Of a DNA stretch of 64,000 bases, positions 1 to 8,196 are shown one piece after another (position 1 is the stretch's first letter; each line of letters opens with the position of its first letter). The position numbers and the translations under genes are program-made. The notes under the pieces were generated by a model that saw only the letters and a program-made list of their open reading frames with translations, did no database searches and was not told the DNA's origin. This DNA comes from a virus. The stretch spans positions 1-64,000 of the IMG/VR virus record IMGVR_UViG_3300012207_000003; one strand, written 5' to 3'.

Positions 1-757
1 ATATGGAGCGCATGGGGCATTGTTGCGCTAGTTTGTCCTGCGGGGAATGACAGACACGATCAGATAACATCTTTATGCCATGATTTTTAACCATGTACGT
101 ATTGCCATTTATTTCATCTACTCTAAACTCATATGGCTTGAATAAATCATAGTCTCGTTCCATCACGTAGATTTTGAAGTCCTGGTTGTTCTTATTCTCA
201 ATGAGCAAGATAGCCTTTTGCAAGTCAGTAAAGAACAGGTAGTTATTGGCTTGTATCCTGGCTTTACGTACAACATCAGCTTCAGGAACGGTGATAGCTT
301 GCATTAAATCATCTGTCAGTTTCAAGAAGACTTCCTGTTTGATGCCTTTGATTTCAACCAGATATTTCTCATTGCCGAACTGAATAATGGCATCAGGCGA
401 AAAGTACAGGTTTTCATCTGGCAAGAAGTGAGTGAGGTCTAATTCAGGAAGTCGATTATCATCTGACAGAACGACATTGCCAAACATCCTAAACATATAC
501 TGCCATTTGCGATGCACTTCCCATCCATGCTCGTAAATGTCTTCTCGTTTCCAATCCCAGGACTTTAATTCAGGTTTTTGTACCTCATCTGGATACAAGT
601 TCATAAGCACGTAGCGGCGGGTACACCATTCACTTTCTGATTCTAAGAGATTGGCAGCGTGAAGCTCTCTATGCGGCTGTGCATCTCTTCCTTTTTGTAA
701 GTACATCTGCTGAAAGCTGAGTTTGAGAAGTTTAGCTTCTTGTTGGAAGTTATTCAT
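1..757 (-). CDS. Cas4-like PD-(D/E)XK nuclease (3' end beyond window)
   Basis: The frame is open from an ATG at 757 to the window edge (252 codons), so the C-terminus is missing. The PD-(D/E)XK core is visible: Asp122 in PDAII, then Glu135-x-Lys137 in VEIKG. Cys45 sits in a WCTRRYVL context that resembles the N-terminal cluster ligand of Cas4, and Cys236 and Cys247 lie near the C-terminal end. This is the pattern of Cas4/AddB-type Fe-S nucleases. The family resects DNA ends in recombination or, in phages, acts beside a single-strand binding protein. The start overlaps the stop of the upstream gene by 8 bases, so the two are translationally coupled. No Cas1 or CRISPR array is in the window, so a phage recombination nuclease is the better reading. 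Confidence 0.75.
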   Translation of the reverse strand, partial: MNNFQQEAKLLKLSFQQMYLQKGRDAQPHRELHAANLLESESEWCTRRYVLMNLYPDEVQKPELKSWDWKREDIYEHGWEVHRKWQYMFRMFGNVVLSDDNRLPELDLTHFLPDENLYFSPDAIIQFGNEKYLVEIKGIKQEVFLKLTDDLMQAITVPEADVVRKARIQANNYLFFTDLQKAILLIENKNNQDFKIYVMERDYDLFKPYEFRVDEINGNTYMVKNHGIKMLSDRVCHSPQDKLAQQCPMRSI

Positions 758-1025
758 CTTTACTCATCTCCCTGAAAGCCATAAAAGCACGTTGTTCCCA
801 TTCATTAGTATATTCATCCGCTATAGATTGGTGAGTGTGCCAGTGCTCAAGATAGGCGTCCTGGCTATCTTCAAACAAGTTTTGCAATCGTGTTTCAGAT
901 GGGCGCATTCTCCATTGATTCCTGTATTGGAGGAGATTATACCAAAGTATCTGACAGTCTTTACAGCCATAGACAGGCTGTTCATTTTTGAGGATGATAA
1001 CCTTTTGTGGGTACTGTAGTGGCAT
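750..1025 (-). CDS. small CxxC protein, unknown function
   Basis: A 91-residue protein with one CKDC pair near residue 21-24 and an acidic, Trp/His-rich C-terminal half. I recognise no family. It lies between the probable single-strand binding protein and the Cas4-like nuclease, and overlaps the nuclease start, which argues that it is a real operon member. A ribosome binding site (GGAAGG) lies just upstream of the ATG on the minus strand. A metal-binding accessory to the nuclease is possible but not shown. Confidence 0.65.
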   Translation of the reverse strand: MPLQYPQKVIILKNEQPVYGCKDCQILWYNLLQYRNQWRMRPSETRLQNLFEDSQDAYLEHWHTHQSIADEYTNEWEQRAFMAFREMSKDE

Positions 1026-1090
1026 GATAATTTCCCTTCCTATTAGTAAGAGAAGCGTCTAATATAGTTAGACGCTTCTCAGGACACTGA

Positions 1091-1855
1091 TTAAAACTGG
1101 GGAATGTCTCTGATTGCGCCATTTGTGGATTTAGGTTGAGCTACTACAGGTTCAGCTCCTACTATGCGAGGAGGGCAAGCATCAGAATAGATGCTGAATA
1201 CTAAGTCACGATCAAGGTACTCGACGGGGATGTCATGGAAAGCGGGGTCAAAGGTGCTTGGATCTTTTGGCTCAACTGTATAGACCGTTTCAATACCAAC
1301 TCCGGCGCGTTCAATCTTGAAATCTCTTTTTGAGATGTCATGCGATTCACTGGCTTGATAGGTTGTCAAAAGCTTATCAAGAATAGGTGAGGTTTGCGGT
1401 TTCATTTCCAGGAGTCGAGGGCCGGATACATCATGCTCTTGCTGTTCCATGTCGGTATAGGTCACTTTTTTGTTAGACTTGACTTCTACTACTGCATGAA
1501 GATAGGCAGGGAGTACAAAGCGTTCAGAGGCACGAGCTTGACGCTTGATCTTCTTTTCCTCTTTTGTATCCTCTGGTAGCGCCTCTACATCTATACAAGT
1601 TTGGCATTCCTGGCCTAAGTCCTTAGCACACTGACTACGGAATAGCCACTTTTTAGAAGTGTTATCGTAGTATTCATGCTTATGCACACGAACATACGCA
1701 TTGAGATTTAACAGGGGACGGATAAGGGCTTTTTGTCCATCTGCGATAGAAAAGAAAAACGGACGAGCTGTGAAGTCGCCTGTGTTCTCATTCTTCCTGT
1801 TCTTTGCCTCTTCTAAGTAAGCCATCGGGTCAACGGTTGGGTCGGTTACTGCCAT
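1091..1855 (-). CDS. probable single-strand DNA-binding protein
   Basis: A 254-residue protein. An ATG at 1864 is only two bases after the AAAGGAG site, so the ATG at 1855 is the better start. The N-terminal half has a beta-rich stretch followed by a possible zinc knuckle: His58/His60, then Cys76, Cys84 and Cys87. This resembles phage gp32-like binding proteins that carry a zinc cluster inside the OB fold. The C-terminal tail is flexible and ends in Pro-Gln-Phe. Its position next to a Cas4-like nuclease fits a recombination/replication role. The family call rests on the layout of cysteines and the context, not on a clear signature; a plain hypothetical protein is the alternative. Confidence 0.55.
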   Translation of the reverse strand: MAVTDPTVDPMAYLEEAKNRKNENTGDFTARPFFFSIADGQKALIRPLLNLNAYVRVHKHEYYDNTSKKWLFRSQCAKDLGQECQTCIDVEALPEDTKEEKKIKRQARASERFVLPAYLHAVVEVKSNKKVTYTDMEQQEHDVSGPRLLEMKPQTSPILDKLLTTYQASESHDISKRDFKIERAGVGIETVYTVEPKDPSTFDPAFHDIPVEYLDRDLVFSIYSDACPPRIVGAEPVVAQPKSTNGAIRDIPQF

Positions 1856-1915
1856 GTTTAACATTTCTCCTTTTGTTTTTCAACTTTTTTCAATTTCCCA
1901 TTTACAGGGCGTTTA

Positions 1916-1935
1916 CCTCTCTTTTGCAAGAGGGG
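1916..1935 (-). other. intergenic hairpin, similar to one at 14015-14032
   Basis: An 8-bp stem with one G-T pair and a four-base loop lies in the gap upstream of the binding-protein gene. A similar CCTCTC/GAGAGG hairpin followed by GGGGCAA occurs at 14015-14034, again in a minus-strand gap before a gene. It may be an mRNA processing or stability element. It has no U-tract, so it does not look like an ordinary terminator. Confidence 0.35.
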
Positions 1936-1958
1936 CAAATGTCCGGTAACGAGAGGGA

Positions 1959-2180
1959 TTAAATAGCAAATTCAAAAGTGCTGACTTCAAAAGAGAAACC
2001 AGCTAGAACATTGATATAAACCTTATCTTGTGACTGAGAAGCAAACCATCGTTTGTAATTCTCTAGTTCACTTGCCATATCTTCGTAACTCACAACCTTT
2101 TCAATAAGTCCACCGTCAACCTCTTGACGGATAATTTGTACTGCCTGGCTTGCTGCTAATAATGCTTGTCTCTTTGTCAT
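1959..2180 (-). CDS. small hypothetical protein, first gene of minus operon
   Basis: A 73-residue protein. The open frame runs further upstream, but the ATG at 2180 has an AAAGGA site nine bases before it and lies downstream of a strong promoter, so it is the likely start. The sequence is helical at the N-terminus (KRQALLAASQ) with a middle acidic helix and a beta-like C-terminal end. I recognise no family. Similar small early proteins often modulate host functions, but nothing in the sequence shows this. Confidence 0.6.
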   Translation of the reverse strand: MTKRQALLAASQAVQIIRQEVDGGLIEKVVSYEDMASELENYKRWFASQSQDKVYINVLAGFSFEVSTFEFAI

Positions 2181-2229
2181 TTTTTCAATCCTTTCAATTT
2201 TCCATCTGTCAATTTCTCTTGACAAAGGA

Positions 2230-2258
2230 ATAGTAACATAGTACACAATACTTGTCAA
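2230..2258 (-). promoter_or_regulatory. sigma-70 promoter for minus early operon
   Basis: Reading the minus strand, TTGACA (2258-2253), 17-base spacer, TACTAT (2235-2230). It lies 50-80 bases before the start at 2180, and back to back with a plus-strand promoter 46 bases away. Confidence 0.75.
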
Positions 2259-2303
2259 TACTTTTACATACTAATTTTAACATTATCAAAATATTCGTTA
2301 CTA

Positions 2304-2332
2304 TTGACAACTTCCTGATACTTTGTTATACT
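2304..2332 (+). promoter_or_regulatory. sigma-70 promoter for plus early operon
   Basis: TTGACA at 2304-2309, exact 17-base spacer, TATACT at 2327-2332, 48 bases before the first gene of the replication operon. An inverted match, ACATGTTC-like dyad, follows at about 2349-2357 (GGAACATGTTCC, 2347-2358), which could be an operator just after the transcription start. Confidence 0.8.
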
Positions 2333-2379
2333 GTCTTACAGGGAAAGGAACATGTTCCAAATAAACAAAAGAGGAAGAG

Positions 2380-2580
2380 ATGCGAGAACAAGAAGAAATT
2401 TACACGGTTGAGGAAGTAGCTGAGAAGCTGAAAGTCACGAAGACGACTGTAAGCAGGCGCATTCGTGACGGAAAGTTGAAAGCTTTTAGAACCAATGGCG
2501 ACACTGGCTCTTACAGGATTCGGGAAGAGGATTTAAGGAACTTCCTCTATGGTGACACTCCTGAATTGGTGAGTGCATAA
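2380..2580 (+). CDS. excisionase-type helix-turn-helix protein
   Basis: A 66-residue protein that is almost entirely one MerR/excisionase-type winged HTH: YTVEEVAEKLKVTKTTVSRR, then a GKLKAFR wing and a final RIREEDLRNFL helix. The family binds DNA either as recombination directionality factors or as small regulators. No integrase is present, so a regulator of this operon is the more likely role. It is the first gene after the 2304 promoter, with a GGAAGAG site before the ATG. Three relatives occur at 10300, 12499 and 14546. Confidence 0.85.
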   Translation: MREQEEIYTVEEVAEKLKVTKTTVSRRIRDGKLKAFRTNGDTGSYRIREEDLRNFLYGDTPELVSA

Positions 2581-2617
2581 GCTCACAAGAAAAACGTATG
2601 AAAGGACTTTGTAGGGA

Positions 2618-3115
2618 ATGGAAATAGCACGATTTTTTTCACATATTGCCATACAGGAAAATGGTTGTTGGCTCTGGACTGGCAGTACTAGAACTAATGG
2701 CGGGGGACAAAAATATGGGAGAACATGGGATAAGGGAAGAGGTATATCTGCTCATAGAAAATCTTATCAATTAGCCTTTGGTTCAATCCCCACAGGGTTA
2801 CACATTCTTCATAAATGTGATACCCCTCTGTGTGTTAATCCACAACATCTTTTTGCTGGCACTCCTAAAGACAACATGCAAGATTGCAAAGAAAAAGGAA
2901 GACTAGCTGACCCTGGCGGACATTTCTTTGATGGGCATAGAGGCAAGTCAGGAAGTGCTAATTCACAAGCTAAGCTCACAGAAGCCCAGGTGAAAGAAAT
3001 ACGCCAATTGTATGCCCAAGGAGTAGGCCAACATGCACTTGCAGCACAATATCACACTACAAACACAAACATTTCTTTGATTGTTTTGCGTAGAACGTGG
3101 AAAGGAGTTGCATAG
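2618..3115 (+). CDS. HNH endonuclease with C-terminal HTH
   Basis: A 165-residue protein of the phage HNH (HNH_3-like) class. The N-terminal part has the CWLWTG motif. The core has LHKCDTPLCVNPQHLFAGT, giving the metal and catalytic His/Asn cluster, followed by the usual KDNMQDCKEKGR helix. Residues 115-160 form a small HTH (LTEAQVKEIRQLY and a closing RRTWKGV) typical of free-standing homing endonucleases. It may be a selfish insertion within the replication operon. The ATG follows an AGGGA site. Its final codons contain the ribosome binding site of the next gene, and its stop overlaps that GTG start by one base. Confidence 0.9.
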   Translation: MEIARFFSHIAIQENGCWLWTGSTRTNGGGQKYGRTWDKGRGISAHRKSYQLAFGSIPTGLHILHKCDTPLCVNPQHLFAGTPKDNMQDCKEKGRLADPGGHFFDGHRGKSGSANSQAKLTEAQVKEIRQLYAQGVGQHALAAQYHTTNTNISLIVLRRTWKGVA

Positions 3116-4758
3116 TGGAAATAGAACTCCGTCCGTATCAAACCGAAAGTATCAATAGAATACTAGCTTCTTATGAACAGAATAAGCACAGTTCAGAGCT
3201 TTTAGTACTTCCAACAGGCAGTGGAAAAACGGTGATTTTTTCACAAATCATTCACCATCTATCAGAAAAATACGGCGTGAATGCGCTTGTGATTGCACAT
3301 AGAGACGAGATTTTAGATCAATCGGCTGACAAGTATCGTATGGTGAAACCTGATGCAATCATAGGCAAAGTTGGAAGTGGAATACATGAGTATGGTGGTG
3401 AAGTAACAGTAGCCTCAATTCAAACCATTAGCCGGCCCGAACACTTGAAACGCTTACAATCAATCGGATATGGGCTAGTTATCACCGATGAAGCACATCA
3501 CTCACAAGCTGAAAGCTATCAAAAAGTCTATGAAGTATTGCCAGATGCATTTCATTTATTAGTTACTGCTAGCCCAGATCGCTTAGATGGAAAGCCCCTG
3601 CTTGATGGCAAGAAACCACTTTACGAGGCAAGCATTATTGACCTGGCTACACACGAACCGGCGTATTTATGTGACATGCGGGCTATCCCCATTCAAACCA
3701 ATCTTAGTCTTGATGGAATACATACACAAGCTGGAGATTTCAAGATTGACGAATTGGAAGCGGCTGTTGATACCGCCGAGCGCAACCAGCTTATTGTGCA
3801 GAAATATCAACAGTATGCATCAGGTAGGAGAGCGGCGTGTTTTGCGGTCACAGTTGAACATGCAGAGCACATCACAGAAGCATTTAACGATGCTGGCATA
3901 GCTTCCGGCGTGGTAGTTGGTACTACTCCACTACCTGAACGCAAGAAACTCTACAAGGCATTTAGAGATGGTTCAGTGAGGGTACTTACTACCGTCAACG
4001 TGTTGAGTGAGGGTTGGGATGAACCACTCTGTGATTGCATTATTATGGCACGTCCGACACAGTCACGTGCTCTTTTCGTGCAAGCGATTGGAAGAGGGTT
4101 ACGGCTAGCTCCTGGCAAACAAGATTGCATCATCCTTGACATTACTGATAACTGCCTCAAGCACAGATTAGAACCGCAAAACTTGCGTAAGATCCTCGGA
4201 AAGCATCTCAACGATGAAGAAAGCTTGTTAGAAGCACTCGCAAGAGAAAAGTCAGAAGTAACGGTAAGTGTCCATCAGGAACGCAAGCTTAAAGAGCAGA
4301 GAAACAAAGATATTGAACTGAACTTGCTTGTCAAGCTTGACTGGCTACAAGAGCGGAACGGTATGTTTGTGCTAACAGTTGGAAGCGCAAAACACCGTAT
4401 AGCGTTAGTGCCAGATGCATATGGAGAGATGTACTCCGTTTGGGCCAGGCTCTCCCCATTTTATGAGCCTCAATTATGGCTAGAAAACGCTCCGTTGGAT
4501 TGGTGTCAGTCGTTCGCAGAGAAACGCGCTAGATTGCTTTTGAGTGATGCAAAGAATGCAGTGCTTATTGACAGAAATGCTTCCTGGCGTTCACTCCCCG
4601 CTAAGGATACACAACTTGAACGATTAGAACGTTGGGCGCATCGCTTCAATTGGTCATACAATCCTCAGACTATCACGCGTGGGGAAGCTTCAGATTTGAT
4701 TGATTATGCGCTAGGGCAATTTGAGCAGTGGAGAAATAGAAAGCAGAAAGTATCATGA
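3115..4758 (+). CDS. SF2 DEAH helicase (type III restriction/SSL2-like)
   Basis: A 547-residue superfamily 2 helicase. Start is the GTG at 3115, seven bases after AAGGAG; an in-frame GTG at 3097 lacks a site. Q motif RPYQTE at residues 6-11, Walker A LPTGSGKT at 32-39, DEAH at 125-128, and motif VI QAIGRGLRLAPGK from residue 323. Residues about 380-547 form a C-terminal extension without a recognised domain. Such phage helicases melt or remodel DNA in replication or recombination. It begins a set of four genes linked by 4-base ATGA overlaps that also includes an SNF2-like helicase and a DNA methyltransferase. Confidence 0.9.
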   Translation: MEIELRPYQTESINRILASYEQNKHSSELLVLPTGSGKTVIFSQIIHHLSEKYGVNALVIAHRDEILDQSADKYRMVKPDAIIGKVGSGIHEYGGEVTVASIQTISRPEHLKRLQSIGYGLVITDEAHHSQAESYQKVYEVLPDAFHLLVTASPDRLDGKPLLDGKKPLYEASIIDLATHEPAYLCDMRAIPIQTNLSLDGIHTQAGDFKIDELEAAVDTAERNQLIVQKYQQYASGRRAACFAVTVEHAEHITEAFNDAGIASGVVVGTTPLPERKKLYKAFRDGSVRVLTTVNVLSEGWDEPLCDCIIMARPTQSRALFVQAIGRGLRLAPGKQDCIILDITDNCLKHRLEPQNLRKILGKHLNDEESLLEALAREKSEVTVSVHQERKLKEQRNKDIELNLLVKLDWLQERNGMFVLTVGSAKHRIALVPDAYGEMYSVWARLSPFYEPQLWLENAPLDWCQSFAEKRARLLLSDAKNAVLIDRNASWRSLPAKDTQLERLERWAHRFNWSYNPQTITRGEASDLIDYALGQFEQWRNRKQKVS

Positions 4759-5081
4759 ACGAACAAATACCCTTTTATAACATCGAAACCTCCAAATTGG
4801 TTATCGAATTGAAACCAAGAATAAGACACGATTATGAACCCCTGCACTGTGCTCATGTTGCTTTAGATAAGCATGGAGAGCCAAGAGCCTGTAGAGTTGA
4901 TGGTTTTGAAGATCACTATGAATGTGCAATTTGCGGAGCGCTCTACTGCAATCAACATATCTCAGAACACACTCTGAATGTCGCACAAGGCAATGATTTA
5001 GCAATTTGCCTTGCTTGCTCAAAACTCAACAAAGATACAAGAATGGCTATTCGAGCGTTCAGATTGGAAATAAACCGATGA
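4755..5081 (+). CDS. zinc-binding protein between two helicases
   Basis: A 108-residue protein with a cross-brace-like cysteine/histidine pattern: ECAICGALYCNQH, then CLAC near residue 90, with an earlier Cys-x-His pair. This gives at least two possible zinc sites, similar in layout to small RING/B-box-like or zinc-ribbon folds. The function is unknown. It is joined by ATGA overlaps to the helicase before it (4755-4758) and the helicase after it (5078-5081), which suggests a stoichiometric partner. Confidence 0.75.
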   Translation: MNEQIPFYNIETSKLVIELKPRIRHDYEPLHCAHVALDKHGEPRACRVDGFEDHYECAICGALYCNQHISEHTLNVAQGNDLAICLACSKLNKDTRMAIRAFRLEINR

Positions 5082-6466
5082 GAGATTATCAAGACTTCTT
5101 AAAAGAAAAAAAGGTCATAGCTCAAACATCAGGCATTGATGTATCGCTTGACCAAATACACCCCCTGCTTTTTCCTTTTCAGAGGACGCTTGTGCAATGG
5201 GCTTTGAGGAAAGGACGGGCGGCATTATTCGAGGATTGCGGATTAGGAAAGACATTGCAGCAATTGGAATGGGCCAGATTAACAGGGCAAAAAACGTTGA
5301 TCTTAGCTCCGTTAGCTGTAGCACAACAAACCGTAGCAGAGGGCTTGAAGATAGGCGTTGAAGTCCATTATACCCGCTCTGGTTCTAATACTATTCCAGG
5401 TATCAACATCACGAATTATGAGATGTTAGAACACTTCAACCCAGAGGACTTTGGAGCGGTTGTGCTAGATGAAAGCTCTATCCTGAAATCGTACATGGGC
5501 AAAACTAAGATAGCTTTAGTCAATGCTTTTAAGAGAACGCCTTTTCGGTTGTGCTGTACAGCGACGCCAGCTCCTAATGATGTGATGGAGATAGGAAACC
5601 ATAGCGAATTTCTAGGCATTATGCCTAGCAACGAAATGTTAATGCGGTGGTTTATCAACGATACCATGCAAAATGGTCACTACAGGTTGAAAGGACACGC
5701 CACTAAGGATTTTTGGGACTGGGTAGCATCATGGGCTATTAGCCTACAAAAACCGTCTGATATCGGCTTTAGTGATTCCGGTTTCGTGTTGCCAGAACTG
5801 AGAATACAACATCATTCAGTTGAAGTTGATACATCTGTAGGGCAAAATGAGGGGGAATTGTTCAGGATGCCTACTATGAGCGCGACGACGCTACATAAAG
5901 AGATGCGCTTGACGGTAGGGGATAGAGCGGCGTGTGTTGCTGAGATGGTCAACAATTCAAGCGAGATATGGGCTGTTTGGTGCAATACAAATTATGAAGC
6001 GGATGCACTGAAAAGGCTCATTCCTGATGCTATTGAGGTACGTGGCTCCAATACGATTGCAGAAAAAGAACGTGCTTTGATGGACTTTTCCTCTGGAAAA
6101 ACAAGAGTCATTATCTGTAAAAGTGTGATGTTTGGATTTGGGCTAAATTGGCAGCATTGCCATAATACTGCTTTCATAGGACTTTCTTACAGTTTCGAGG
6201 CATTTTATCAGGCAGTGAGACGCTTATATAGGTTTGGACAAGATAAGCCTGTACAGTGTCATATCATAGCCGCTGAAACGGAAGGTGCTATGGTTGCAAC
6301 GCTTGAGAGGAAGATACACGCGCATATGCAGATGTCAGAACAGATGAATGCCAGTGTAGCCAAATTAAGACTACAAGAAAATTTAAACCTTACTCAGTAC
6401 AATCCGCAAATACCGATGATTGTACCTGAGTGGCTACACTCAGAAGACGAAACAAAATCAGCATGA
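5078..6466 (+). CDS. SNF2-like SF2 helicase
   Basis: A 462-residue helicase. The frame is open upstream, but the ATG at 5078 overlaps the previous stop as ATGA and is the likely start. Walker A is EDCGLGKT at residues 52-59, the DEAD-box equivalent is LDESS at 130-134, and the C-terminal lobe has VMFGFGLNWQ and QAVRRLYRFGQ. The last resembles the SNF2 motif VI (QxxxRxxRxGQ). SNF2 proteins translocate on double-stranded DNA. In phages they sit beside methyltransferases in replication modules; in bacteria, in defence systems such as DISARM. Confidence 0.9.
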   Translation: MRDYQDFLKEKKVIAQTSGIDVSLDQIHPLLFPFQRTLVQWALRKGRAALFEDCGLGKTLQQLEWARLTGQKTLILAPLAVAQQTVAEGLKIGVEVHYTRSGSNTIPGINITNYEMLEHFNPEDFGAVVLDESSILKSYMGKTKIALVNAFKRTPFRLCCTATPAPNDVMEIGNHSEFLGIMPSNEMLMRWFINDTMQNGHYRLKGHATKDFWDWVASWAISLQKPSDIGFSDSGFVLPELRIQHHSVEVDTSVGQNEGELFRMPTMSATTLHKEMRLTVGDRAACVAEMVNNSSEIWAVWCNTNYEADALKRLIPDAIEVRGSNTIAEKERALMDFSSGKTRVIICKSVMFGFGLNWQHCHNTAFIGLSYSFEAFYQAVRRLYRFGQDKPVQCHIIAAETEGAMVATLERKIHAHMQMSEQMNASVAKLRLQENLNLTQYNPQIPMIVPEWLHSEDETKSA

Positions 6467-7470
6467 ACATACTCAACCAGGCAATCGAACAAGATTATGC
6501 GCTCTATCATGGCGACTGCGTTGAAGTGATAAAAGGTATTCCAGATAATTCTATTCATTTCAATTTGTTTAGTCCGCCTTTTGGAAATTTATACATCTAT
6601 TCTGATTCAGCTAACGATGTGGGGAATAGCGTCAACGATGATGAATTCTTTGCTCACTTTGACTTCTTAATACCTGAGTTACTAAGAGTAACAATTCCTG
6701 GCCGCTTGTGTGCGATTCATTGCAAACAGCTTGTCAACTATAAAGGACGTGATGGAGCGGCGGGCTTGCGAGATTTCAGAGGCGAGATTATCAGGCATTT
6801 TAGTGATGCAGGCTGGCAGTATCACAGTGAAGTATGCATTTGGAAGGACCCAGTGATAGAGATGCAACGCACAAAAGCCCATGGCTTGCTCTATAAGCAA
6901 TTGAGAGCGGATTCTAGCTTCTCACGTCAAGGCTTGCCTGAATACTTGATTATATTCAGGAAATGGCCACAATCGGAAGCTGAAGAGCTTCTAGTAGAAC
7001 CTGTGACACATACCAAAGAGAACTTCCTCTTGGACACATGGCAGCGTTACGCTAGTCCGGTTTGGTTTGATATCAGGCAAACCTATGTGCTCAATATTGA
7101 GCAGGCCAGGGAAAGCCAAGATGAAAAACATATCTGTCCTCTGCAGCTAGATGTGATTGAACGAGCTTTAGACCTATGGACTAATCCAGGAGATACGGTA
7201 CTAGACCCTTTTATGGGTATTGGTAGCACTGGCTTTATAGCGTTGAAGATGAACCGTAAAGCAGTAGGAATCGAGCTAAAAGAATCGTACTACTTGGTAG
7301 CAAAAAAGAACCTGGAAAAGGCGACACTGGCAAAAAATCAGATCACGCTGTTTGATGGACTGTTTGAGGAAGAAACGGGCGAAAACGCAACGTTGCCAAC
7401 AATTGACCATGAGAATAGCACTATACTGCCTCCGTTGAACGGGAATAAAGCCTTTAGCTTGTTCAAGTAG
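6463..7470 (+). CDS. DNA methyltransferase (N4-cytosine/N6-adenine, beta order)
   Basis: A 335-residue N6/N4 DNA methylase. Motif IV is SPPF (residues 37-40), motif I is DPFMGIGSTG from Asp248, and the motif order IV before I defines the beta class. SPP[FY] in place of DPPY is common in N4-cytosine enzymes, so m4C is the better guess. The start at 6463 overlaps the helicase stop as ATGA. No cognate restriction endonuclease is adjacent, so self-protection of phage DNA is the likely role. The region after residue 300 is a low-complexity tail. A large hairpin region follows the stop. Confidence 0.9.
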   Translation: MNILNQAIEQDYALYHGDCVEVIKGIPDNSIHFNLFSPPFGNLYIYSDSANDVGNSVNDDEFFAHFDFLIPELLRVTIPGRLCAIHCKQLVNYKGRDGAAGLRDFRGEIIRHFSDAGWQYHSEVCIWKDPVIEMQRTKAHGLLYKQLRADSSFSRQGLPEYLIIFRKWPQSEAEELLVEPVTHTKENFLLDTWQRYASPVWFDIRQTYVLNIEQARESQDEKHICPLQLDVIERALDLWTNPGDTVLDPFMGIGSTGFIALKMNRKAVGIELKESYYLVAKKNLEKATLAKNQITLFDGLFEEETGENATLPTIDHENSTILPPLNGNKAFSLFK

Positions 7471-7475
7471 TGTTT

Positions 7476-7583
7476 GTTTCTCTATGTCATGAACACTTTA
7501 CTGACAGTAGTAAAGTGTTCATGAAACCAGATAGTAAGCTAGTTCAAGCTATTGGAAGAGTAACATGTAAGACATAGAGAAAC
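7476..7583. repeat. nested inverted repeats, possible structured RNA
   Basis: Two perfect inverted repeats are nested in the gap between the methyltransferase and RusA genes. The outer arms are 13 bases (7476-7488 and 7571-7583). The inner hairpin has 14-bp arms (7487-7500 and 7511-7524) around a 10-base loop; inner and outer arms share two bases, so they may be alternative. There is no U-tract. It could be a terminator, a switch with two exclusive folds, or a small RNA. The rest of the gap to 7681 holds only the AGAGGGG ribosome binding site of the next gene. Confidence 0.6.
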
Positions 7584-7681
7584 CTCAACTTTATTTGTCC
7601 TTTTATTCTGTATGCTTAGAAGTACATCTTCATTTTTAATCATCCATTCAAACACATAAGGGAAGTCGAAAGAGGGGAAAC

Positions 7682-8173
7682 ATGAACACAAAAGTCGCAG
7701 ATCACATTAAAATCAGTACCAAACCACTTGAAATTATACCTATGCCTGCTAAACTCTTACCTTTTTTTAGTGGCAAAATGCCTTTACCTCCCAGTGTAGA
7801 TAATGCCTATAAGATAATCACGATACGCACAAAAAACGGGACTGTCAATACATTAGGCCCGTCCCCTGCTTTGGAACAGTTTAAGATTGGCGCGGCCTGG
7901 ATGCTGACACAAGCACATGCCGATTGGTCTGTGATTGACGCTATTCGAGAAAATAAAGTCAGAAGTAAAAAAGTGCCTTTAGCGGTTTACATGCAAGTCT
8001 ATTTTGCTACGGAATGGAAGAGGGATTTAGACGGGGTATTTAAATTTGCCATCGATGCAGCTTTTCAGAAAATGCAATTAAACGATAATCTCGTGGTATC
8101 TATCGAAGCTGAGAAGCTGGTTGATGCCAGCGATCCGCGTGTTGAGATTGAAGTTAGATGCGTTGTGCGCTAA
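7682..8173 (+). CDS. RusA-family Holliday junction resolvase
   Basis: A 163-residue protein. The RusA signature is clear: LPPSVDNAYK near residue 41, KRDLDGVFKFAIDAAF at about 116-131, NDNLVVSIEAEK, and a final PRVEIEV strand. The Asp residues of RDLDG and the later DA and ND positions match the catalytic acidic residues of the family. RusA dimers cut four-way junctions produced during phage replication and recombination, and prepare branched DNA for packaging. About 40 residues precede the core, longer than usual. A ribosome binding site AGAGGGGAAAC precedes the ATG. Confidence 0.88.
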   Translation: MNTKVADHIKISTKPLEIIPMPAKLLPFFSGKMPLPPSVDNAYKIITIRTKNGTVNTLGPSPALEQFKIGAAWMLTQAHADWSVIDAIRENKVRSKKVPLAVYMQVYFATEWKRDLDGVFKFAIDAAFQKMQLNDNLVVSIEAEKLVDASDPRVEIEVRCVVR

Positions 8174-8196
8174 TTGAGCAAGGCGGGGGTATTAAT

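Noticed and set aside
723-1019. 98-codon plus-strand frame over the Cas4-like region
   Set aside because: Antisense to two coupled minus-strand genes and with no ribosome binding site.
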